Assembly: GCA_964587625.1 (NCBI GenBank)
Contig: CAZPLU010000040.1
Location: 1 to 19,408 of the forward strand
Reading direction: 5' to 3'
DNA: 19,408 nucleotides
Source of the DNA: DAOPZJ01 sp964587625
Lineage (GTDB): Bacteria > Bacillota > Clostridia > Oscillospirales > JAKOTC01
The notes below the pieces were generated by a model, which searched no databases, was not told the origin of the DNA, and was given only the letters and a program-made list of their open reading frames with translations. Made by a program: the position numbers and the translations under genes. Each line of letters begins with the position of its first letter. Position 1 is the stretch's first letter. Positions 14,371 to 19,408 of the stretch are shown here, piece by piece.

Positions 14371-14510
14371 AGGCATTGCAAGAAAAAGCGGATCATGAGG
14401 ATGAAAAATCGGCGATCTGGGAGCATTATTTCAAAGAATACAAAACGCCTAAAAAGCGATACGACGCGCTGACGCAGCCCTCCGTCGCGGATCATTTAAA
14501 CAACCGATAA
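14349..14510 (+). pseudogene. Frame-shifted C-terminal tail of the HTH gene
   Basis: An open frame of 53 codons from ATG 14349 to TAA 14508-14510, overlapping the end of the HTH gene by 22 nt in the -1 frame. It reads IKALQEKADHEDEK, then AIWEHYFKEYKTPKKRYDAL, the charged helical style expected of the rest of the HTH protein. There is no good ribosome binding site. One lost base (or two gained) between about 14353 and 14368 would join the frames. A separate small overlapping gene or a programmed frameshift is possible but less likely. Confidence 0.55.
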
Positions 14511-14535
14511 CCGTTTTTCCATCATCTTAAAACAC

Positions 14536-14570
14536 AGCGGCGGCGCGAATTTCGCGCCGCCGCTCTTTTT
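14536..14570 (+). terminator. Strong terminator-like GC palindrome
   Basis: A 29-nt palindrome with 14-bp perfect arms (AGCGGCGGCGCGAA and its complement) followed by CTTTTT on the plus strand and GTGTTTT on the minus strand. It should end both the HTH transcript and groEL. Confidence 0.8.
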
Positions 14571-14595
14571 AATATTCATCTATGGGTATATGATC

Positions 14596-14624
14596 TCTGA
14601 CTTCTGTCCCTCTGACATCTGCCC
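14596..14624. repeat. Short tandem duplication after groEL
   Basis: TCTGACTTCTGTCCC is followed by TCTGACATCTGCCC, 6 nt beyond the groEL stop codon. No function suggested. Confidence 0.5.
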
Positions 14625-14630
14625 TCTCGA

Positions 14631-16259
14631 TCAATACATGTCCATGCCCGGGTTGCCCATCGGCGCCGGGGGAGGGGTGGGTTCTTTTTTGTCGGCGACG
14701 AGCGATTCGGTCGTCAAAATCATGGCCGCAATCGACACGGCGTTTTGCAACGCGGAGCGCACGACCTTGGTCGGGTCGACGATACCGCAGTCGATCATGT
14801 CGCAATAGGTCTCTTTGTAGGCGTCAAAGCCGTATCCGGTCTTTCGGCTGGCTTTGATCTTGTTGACGATGACAGAGCCCTCGAGGCCGGCATTTTCCGC
14901 GATCTGGCGGATCGGCTCTTCGAGTACCTTGAGGATGATCCTCACGCCGGTCTTCTCGTCGCCGTCGACCTGCGCGATCAGCTTTTCAACGGCTGTCGAG
15001 GCGTTCAGCAGCGCGACGCCGCCGCCCGCGACAATACCCTCTTCCACGGCGGCTTTGGTCGCCGAGAGCGCGTCTTCCATGCGCAGTTTCTTTTCCTTCA
15101 TCTCGACCTCGGTGGCCGCGCCGACCTTGATGACGGCGACGCCGCCGGAGAGCTTGGCAAGGCGTTCTTGCAATTTTTCACGGTCGAAATCGGAGGTGGT
15201 GGTCTCGATTTGGGACTTGATCTGCTCGATGCGGGCTTTGATCTCTTTGGGATCGCCGGTGCCGTCGACGATGATGGTGTTCTCTTTGCCGGCCTTGACC
15301 TGACGCGCTCTGCCCAGCATTTGCACCTTGGCGTCTTTGAGATCCATACCGAGTTCTTCGGAGATGACCTGGCCGCCGGTCAGGGTCGCGATGTCGCGCA
15401 GCATCTCCTTGCGGCGGTCGCCGAAGCCCGGCGCCTTGATGGCGACGCAGGTAAACGTGCCGCGCAGTTTGTTGACGAGGATGGTGGCAAGGGCCTCGCC
15501 CTCAACATCTTCCGCGATGATGACCAATTTTTTACCGGCCTGTACGATTTGCTCGAGCAGCGGCAGGATATCCTGGATGTTGCTGATTTTGCGGTCGGTG
15601 ATGAGAATATAGGGATCGTCGATCACGGCTTCCATTTTCTCGGTGTCGGTGACCATGTACGGGGAGATATAGCCCCGGTCAAACTGCATGCCGTCCACGA
15701 CATCGCACAGGGTGTCGGCGGTCTTGGATTCCTCGATGGTGATCACGCCGTTGGCGCTGACTTTGCTCATGGCCTCCGAGATCATGTTGCCGATAAAATC
15801 GTCGCCCGAAGAGACGGTCGCGACGCGTGCGATATCCTGGCTGCCGCTGACGGCGCTGGAGTTGTTTTGGATTTCGGTAACCGCGGCGTCAACCGCTTTG
15901 GCAAGACCTTTTTTGATAATCATCGGGTTTGCGCCCGCGGCGACGTTTTTCATGCCCTCTCGCACAATGGCCTGTGCCAGCAGGGTCGCGGTGGTGGTGC
16001 CGTCACCGGCCGCGTCGTTGGTCTTGGTGGCGACTTCACGGATGAGCTGCGCGCCCATGTTCTCGAAAGCGTCGTCCAATTCAATTTCTTTGGCGATTGT
16101 GACCCCGTCGTTGGTGATCAGCGGAGCGCCGAATTTTTTATCCAAAACGACGTTTCTGCCCTTGGGCCCGAGAGTGATTTTGACGGTGTTCGAAAGTTTG
16201 TCGACGCCCGCCTGCAAGAATTTTCTGGCGTCTTCGCCGTAAATGATAATTTTTGCCAT
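14631..16259 (-). CDS. groL: Chaperonin GroEL (Hsp60)
   Basis: The protein has 542 residues, full family length. It begins MAKIIIYGEDARKFLQAGVD and carries the nucleotide-binding stretches LGPKGRNVVLDKKFGAPLIT, NDAAGDGTTTATLLAQAI (with the catalytic Asp of the GDGTT loop) and EEGIVAGGGVALL. DPTKVVRSALQNA is close to the end. It forms the double seven-subunit ring that folds proteins with GroES and ATP in the cytoplasm. The tail is PPPAPMGNPGMDMY, with only a reduced Gly-Met part. It starts 21 nt after groES, with AAAGGA about 11 nt before ATG. It is transcribed with groES from the CIRCE-controlled promoter. Confidence 0.98.
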   Translation of the reverse strand: MAKIIIYGEDARKFLQAGVDKLSNTVKITLGPKGRNVVLDKKFGAPLITNDGVTIAKEIELDDAFENMGAQLIREVATKTNDAAGDGTTTATLLAQAIVREGMKNVAAGANPMIIKKGLAKAVDAAVTEIQNNSSAVSGSQDIARVATVSSGDDFIGNMISEAMSKVSANGVITIEESKTADTLCDVVDGMQFDRGYISPYMVTDTEKMEAVIDDPYILITDRKISNIQDILPLLEQIVQAGKKLVIIAEDVEGEALATILVNKLRGTFTCVAIKAPGFGDRRKEMLRDIATLTGGQVISEELGMDLKDAKVQMLGRARQVKAGKENTIIVDGTGDPKEIKARIEQIKSQIETTTSDFDREKLQERLAKLSGGVAVIKVGAATEVEMKEKKLRMEDALSATKAAVEEGIVAGGGVALLNASTAVEKLIAQVDGDEKTGVRIILKVLEEPIRQIAENAGLEGSVIVNKIKASRKTGYGFDAYKETYCDMIDCGIVDPTKVVRSALQNAVSIAAMILTTESLVADKKEPTPPPAPMGNPGMDMY

Positions 16260-16280
16260 AGTGATTTCTGTCCTTTCCGA

Positions 16281-16565
16281 TTATTCGACGATTGCAAGGA
16301 TGTCGGACTGGCGCACGACATTGTATTCCACGCCGTCCATCTTGACTTCGGTGCCGCTGTACTTGCTGGTGATGACACTGTCGCCCACCTTGACGTACAT
16401 CGTGACATCGTTGCCGTCGACTTTGCCGCCCGGGCCGACCGCGATCACTTCGGCGATCTGAGGTTTTTCTTTTGCGGAGCCGGCCAGAATAATGCCGCTC
16501 TTTGTGGTTTCTTCCGCCTCGACGAGCTTCAAAACGACTCTGTCTGCCAACGGTTTGATCTTCAT
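16281..16565 (-). CDS. groS: Co-chaperonin GroES (Hsp10)
   Basis: The protein has 94 residues, the usual size. MKIKPLADRVVLKLVEAEET opens the GroES beta-barrel; the mobile loop is TTKSGIILAGSAKEKPQ, with the Ile-Ile-Leu that docks on GroEL, and the chain ends DILAIVE. ATG 16565 has AGGAGG at 8 nt. The frame can be read further up to 16607, but that would run through the binding site. First gene of the operon, just downstream of CIRCE. Confidence 0.98.
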   Translation of the reverse strand: MKIKPLADRVVLKLVEAEETTKSGIILAGSAKEKPQIAEVIAVGPGGKVDGNDVTMYVKVGDSVITSKYSGTEVKMDGVEYNVVRQSDILAIVE

Positions 16566-16600
16566 GTTGTTTTCCTCCTGTGAAGAAATTTTATATATAT

Positions 16601-16627
16601 TTAGCACTAACCCTGTGCGAGTGCTAA
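16601..16627. promoter_or_regulatory. CIRCE element (HrcA operator)
   Basis: TTAGCACTA-N9-GAGTGCTAA, matching the CIRCE consensus TTAGCACTC-N9-GAGTGCTAA with one mismatch, placed at the expected start of the groES transcript. HrcA binds it to repress chaperonin genes; no hrcA lies in this window. Confidence 0.95.
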
Positions 16628-16631
16628 TTCC

Positions 16632-16660
16632 ATTTTATACGTCCCGCTCCTCTTTGTCAA
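16632..16660 (-). promoter_or_regulatory. Promoter of groES-groEL
   Basis: TTGACA (16660-16655), 17-nt spacer, TAAAAT (16637-16632) on the minus strand, directly before CIRCE. Confidence 0.85.
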
Positions 16661-16724
16661 GGGGGTTGACCAATGTTTTCCGTGTTTTTTTTGTGAGGAA
16701 TTGCGCAAGTTTCGGTGGGTGATA

Positions 16725-16753
16725 TTGACATTACCCCGAAAGCGTATTATAAT
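16725..16753 (+). promoter_or_regulatory. Consensus promoter of the adaptor lipoprotein gene
   Basis: TTGACA (16725-16730), 17-nt spacer, TATAAT (16748-16753): full consensus, about 40 nt before the start codon and divergent from groES. Confidence 0.85.
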
Positions 16754-16793
16754 GTAGCCGTCATTTCAAGTGTCTTTTCCGGGAGGTCAGTTT

Positions 16794-17987
16794 GTGAAAA
16801 AAACATTGATTTTGTTATTGTCTGTTTCGCTCCTGTGCGGGTTGATTTCCGGCTGTTCGCAGAGCGGTTCCAAGACCGGCTTGTCGGCGCCTTCCAACGT
16901 CAACACCCTCAGTCCCGACTACGTTCAGATCGCAGCCACGCGCGGCGATATCCAAAAAACCATCACGGGTACCTCCTCCTATCGATCGGTCGATGCGGCA
17001 ACTGCTTATTTTACCATCTCCGGTACAATCAGCAACTTCAATGTCGTCTGGGGTTCCGAGGTCAAGGCCGGCGATGTGATTGCAATACTCGCCGAGAGCG
17101 CGGATTACAATGTTGAACTGGCCAAGGCGAAACAGGCGCTCGAAATCGCCGAGATTCAGCTCAATCAAGCCAAATCGGAAGCCGAGGGCGGGGGTGAAGT
17201 GGCGCTCGCGCAATTGAAATGGCAGCAGGCGCAAAATAATTATGAGACCTCGAACGGGAAAGACGAGCAACTCCGACTGGACTCCGAAATGTTGAAAGCC
17301 ACCTACGAAAATCTCTCTTTGCTCGCCAAAAACAACTACAGCGAACTCTTACACCATTATGGGATTACCAAAACCATTTACGATACCGCGCAGGCAAAAT
17401 ATGACGCCTGTTTCCTCAAAGCGCCGATCGGCGGCGTAATCACTTGGATCAATCGCAACGGTTCCGAGGGCTCACACGTCCGGGCATTCGGGCAAATGGT
17501 GACCATCGAGAGCAAAAAGAACCTCGTGCATGTTTTTGCCGGGAGTTCCAGTGACTCACAGTACCTGACAATCGGCGATATCATCACGGTCGTCACCCGT
17601 AAAAGCCATATACAGTACCGAGGGCGCATCCTCTTTACCCCTGATAAGCTGCCCGGCGATATCAACTACAATTTCGGAGGCAACGCCAATACCCCGATCT
17701 ATATGATTGAACTGCTCGATTTCGATTATACCCAAGTCAATGTCACCGATACCGGAGAGGAATTGATACTGATCTTGCAAGATCACCGGGATGTAGTTTT
17801 GATCGACACCTATCTGCTCAAAACCGCTGTGACCGACGACGAGCTCTCTTATTATGTCAACGTGCTTTACAATCATGTACCGATCAAAAGACCCGTCACG
17901 ATCGGCATCAAAAACGGCGATTTCACCGAGGTGACTTACGGCCTCAAAGAGGGAGAGTCCGTGATTTATTTCCCACGCGCACAGTAA
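16794..17987 (+). CDS. Lipoprotein of the membrane-fusion/HlyD-RND adaptor type
   Basis: The protein has 397 residues, with signal peptide and lipobox LISGC (Cys21). Near residues 73-100, ISGTISNFNVVWGSEVKAGD is the first half of a biotinyl-lipoyl-like domain. An alpha-hairpin follows (about 105-215, Ala/Gln/Glu-rich, AKQALEIAEIQLNQAKSEAE). APIGGVITWINRNGSEGSHV is the second half. The beta-barrel part ends GLKEGESVIYFPR. In Gram-positive bacteria such adaptors usually serve an ABC exporter (MacA/YknX-like). Here no permease or ATPase gene follows; a terminator begins 17 nt later, so the gene is monocistronic. The start is GTG 16794, 5 nt after GGGAGGTC; GTG 16770 has no site. Confidence 0.85.
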   Translation: MKKTLILLLSVSLLCGLISGCSQSGSKTGLSAPSNVNTLSPDYVQIAATRGDIQKTITGTSSYRSVDAATAYFTISGTISNFNVVWGSEVKAGDVIAILAESADYNVELAKAKQALEIAEIQLNQAKSEAEGGGEVALAQLKWQQAQNNYETSNGKDEQLRLDSEMLKATYENLSLLAKNNYSELLHHYGITKTIYDTAQAKYDACFLKAPIGGVITWINRNGSEGSHVRAFGQMVTIESKKNLVHVFAGSSSDSQYLTIGDIITVVTRKSHIQYRGRILFTPDKLPGDINYNFGGNANTPIYMIELLDFDYTQVNVTDTGEELILILQDHRDVVLIDTYLLKTAVTDDELSYYVNVLYNHVPIKRPVTIGIKNGDFTEVTYGLKEGESVIYFPRAQ

Positions 17988-18003
17988 CCCCATCCGATTT
18001 AAT

Positions 18004-18036
18004 AAAAAAGCGCGGGGAATCCCCGCGCTTTTTTTT
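18004..18036. terminator. Strong bidirectional rho-independent terminator
   Basis: AGCGCGGGG-AAT-CCCCGCGCT (18009-18029), perfect 9-bp stem, with AAAAAA before and TTTTTTTT after. It serves the adaptor gene and the convergent LiaF-like gene. Confidence 0.95.
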
Positions 18037-18046
18037 GAATGCTTGT

Positions 18047-18712
18047 TTAATAAACCGTCACCATGCCGAACGCGCTGTCGGAGTTGACAAATACGGTCGG
18101 CGCACCCGCGACGCCGCTGTCGGTATGCAGATTTTTGGAACCGCCGAACACATTGTCACCGTTCAGTTTGACATTGACATTGCCGGGCAAAAAAATCTTG
18201 ACGTTGCCAAAAGCCGAATCCACGTTGATGCCGATGTCGCTGTCGATGATGGCGCCGCGCAAATCCAATTCAAGTCCGCCGAACACCGCTGAATAAGTCC
18301 CGCCGAAGTATTTTTGCCCGTTAAAAGAATATTTGCGATCGCTGAAGACCGCGGCCTCTTCTCCGTCGCGATCGCGGTCGATCTTTACCCGATACCGGTG
18401 GCGACGCACCGATTTCACAAGTACCATCAAACCGATGATCACAATGATAATCGGAAGAATCAGTTTGTTTAACAATTCGCCTTCCACATACCCGGATTTC
18501 CATAAAAACAGCATAACGCCCGCCGAAAGCCCGAACAGCGCGCCGCTTCGGATGCCGTCGGTGATCAGCCAGATCAGGCAGGGGATGATGATGAAAAACG
18601 CCCACCAGCCGCCCGCCGCCGCCGGGAGCACGCCGACTACGGTCAGCGCATAGGCGATCCCGCATAAAATCAACGCAACGCCCCATAAAATCCTTTTCAT
18701 TTTACCTCTCAT
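18047..18712 (-). CDS. LiaF-like membrane protein (cell-wall-active antibiotics response)
   Basis: The protein has 221 residues. Four hydrophobic segments (about 7-25, 34-50, 56-71, 80-101) form a LiaF-type transmembrane domain. After a basic loop (RRHRYRVKIDRDRDG) the C-terminal part (120-221) is a beta-helix-like domain with Gly-Gly turns (GGTYSAVFGGLELDLRGAI, SAFGNVKIFLPGNVNV, SDSAFGMVTVY). This is the DUF2154-type domain of LiaF/YvqF proteins, which restrain LiaRS envelope-stress signalling in Bacillus. No LiaR or LiaS gene is in the window. ATG 18712 has AGGAG at about 9 nt; ATG 18700 is a possible alternative. It begins 27 nt after rsgA, probably in the same operon. Confidence 0.85.
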   Translation of the reverse strand: MRGKMKRILWGVALILCGIAYALTVVGVLPAAAGGWWAFFIIIPCLIWLITDGIRSGALFGLSAGVMLFLWKSGYVEGELLNKLILPIIIVIIGLMVLVKSVRRHRYRVKIDRDRDGEEAAVFSDRKYSFNGQKYFGGTYSAVFGGLELDLRGAIIDSDIGINVDSAFGNVKIFLPGNVNVKLNGDNVFGGSKNLHTDSGVAGAPTVFVNSDSAFGMVTVY

Positions 18713-18739
18713 TTCAAATCGCTCCTTGATGTAAATAGA

Positions 18740-19408
18740 TTAATAACGCTTGATTGCGGATACCTCGGCAAATAATTGTCTGTAACTCTCATAACGGCTG
18801 CGTGCGATTCCGCCGTCATCGGCGGCGATCCGAACCGCGCAGCCCGGCTCGCTCAGATGCCGGCAGTCGTTGAATTTGCAATGTGCTTTTTTATCCGTAA
18901 ACTCCGGAAAACAGTCCGCGAGTTCCTCCGGCAGGATGTCCGGCGTCAGCGTCTCGAGGTTGACAGCCGAAAAACCCGGGGTATCGCAGATCAATATGCC
19001 CTCGGAAATCTCAAACAGCTCGGCCTCCCGGGTGGTGTGCTTGCCCCGGTTCAGCGCTTTGCTGATCCCGTCGGTCTTGCGTGTCATGCCGGTAAAAGAA
19101 TTTAACAGCGTGGTTTTTCCGACGCCCGAGTTGCCGCTTAACAGGTTGATGCCCGGCACCAAGAGCTTTTTGAGTTCTCTCGCCTCGTCTTTGCTCCTGC
19201 CGCATAAAGACACGCACGGATAGCCCGCGTCCGAATAGAGTTTGACATACTGCTCGGCGGACGCAAGGTCGTCTTTGGTGATCACGACCGCGCAGCCGAT
19301 GCCCTTTTCAGCGGCAATCACCAACATTTTGTCCAACAATCCGACATTAAAACCGGGTTCTTTGATCGAGGCAACCGCCAGCATCCGATCCACATTTGCC
19401 ACAAACGG
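18740..19408 (-). CDS. rsgA: Ribosome small-subunit-dependent GTPase RsgA (5' end outside the window)
   Basis: The frame is open to the window edge: PFVANVDRM reads from the last base inwards, and the apparent GTG start at 19402 is internal. Circularly permuted GTPase motifs appear in the RsgA order: G4 ITKDDL, G1 GNSGVGKTTLLNS, G2 GKHTTREAELFE and G3 DTPGFS. The zinc finger is CKFNDCRHLSEPGC (Cys, Cys, His, Cys). RsgA acts late in 30S ribosomal subunit maturation, releasing assembly factors on GTP hydrolysis. The N-terminal OB-fold domain is missing from the window. It is followed 27 nt later by the LiaF-like gene. Confidence 0.96.
   Translation of the reverse strand, partial: PFVANVDRMLAVASIKEPGFNVGLLDKMLVIAAEKGIGCAVVITKDDLASAEQYVKLYSDAGYPCVSLCGRSKDEARELKKLLVPGINLLSGNSGVGKTTLLNSFTGMTRKTDGISKALNRGKHTTREAELFEISEGILICDTPGFSAVNLETLTPDILPEELADCFPEFTDKKAHCKFNDCRHLSEPGCAVRIAADDGGIARSRYESYRQLFAEVSAIKRY

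Noticed and set aside
14745..16583. Long plus-strand open frame opposite groEL (612 codons) and others beside it
   Set aside because: It is the antisense shadow of groEL and groES, with low-complexity Asp/Gly/Val-rich translation and no ribosome binding site.
16281..16607. Longer GroES beginning at 16607
   Set aside because: It would translate the ribosome binding site and part of the CIRCE element; ATG 16565 fits the family.

Overview
The window looks like chromosomal DNA from a Gram-positive Clostridia-type bacterium, probably an uncultured Oscillospiraceae-like lineage. The evidence is strong AGGAGG-type ribosome binding sites, lipobox lipoproteins, a CIRCE-controlled groES-groEL operon, a UPF0237/UPF0210 pair, a YhbD-family gene beside a bactofilin-like gene, and an RsgA gene followed by a LiaF-like gene. 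No rRNA, tRNA, CRISPR array or transposase was seen.

Layout. (1) 1-1583, minus: a large M23 peptidase gene without a signal peptide. An in-frame TAG lies between the two halves of its zinc site, and a 177-nt tandem repeat sits in its leader. (2) 2075-3385, minus: a compact operon of a YhbD-family (DUF4004) helix-turn-helix protein and a bactofilin-like protein. It has a near-consensus promoter overlaid by three operator copies and ends in a terminator. (3) 3413-6233, plus: a five-bladed beta-propeller glycosidase-like enzyme behind a consensus promoter, then a lipoprotein with FG-GAP-like Asp-rich loops. (4) 6258-8763, minus: an ACT-domain protein (UPF0237), UPF0210/DUF711 and a rhomboid-like membrane protein without visible catalytic residues. 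(5) 8825-9064, plus: a DUF378 membrane protein. (6) About 9.1-14.6 kb: an accessory stretch punctuated by five copies of a GC-rich palindrome and by other repeats. It carries a small lipoprotein, a secreted ricin-PPC-M23 protein paired with a lipoprotein, and a divergent pair of DNA-binding genes (ribbon-helix-helix and a frameshifted HTH protein) sharing duplicated operators. (7) 14631-16660, minus: groES-groEL with CIRCE. (8) 16725-18036, plus: an orphan lipoprotein of the membrane-fusion (HlyD/RND adaptor) type. (9) 18047-19408, minus: rsgA (cut by the window edge) and a LiaF-like membrane protein.

Functionally the window mixes conserved housekeeping units (chaperonin, ribosome assembly GTPase, cell-envelope stress sensing) with envelope-directed accessory genes. 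The two M23 peptidase loci are the most interesting. One is a dicistron of a secreted three-domain peptidase and a lipoprotein that could be an effector-plus-partner pair. The other is a modular, possibly polymorphic-toxin-like gene that is broken or recoded at a single codon. All family assignments are from reading motifs; no database search was possible.
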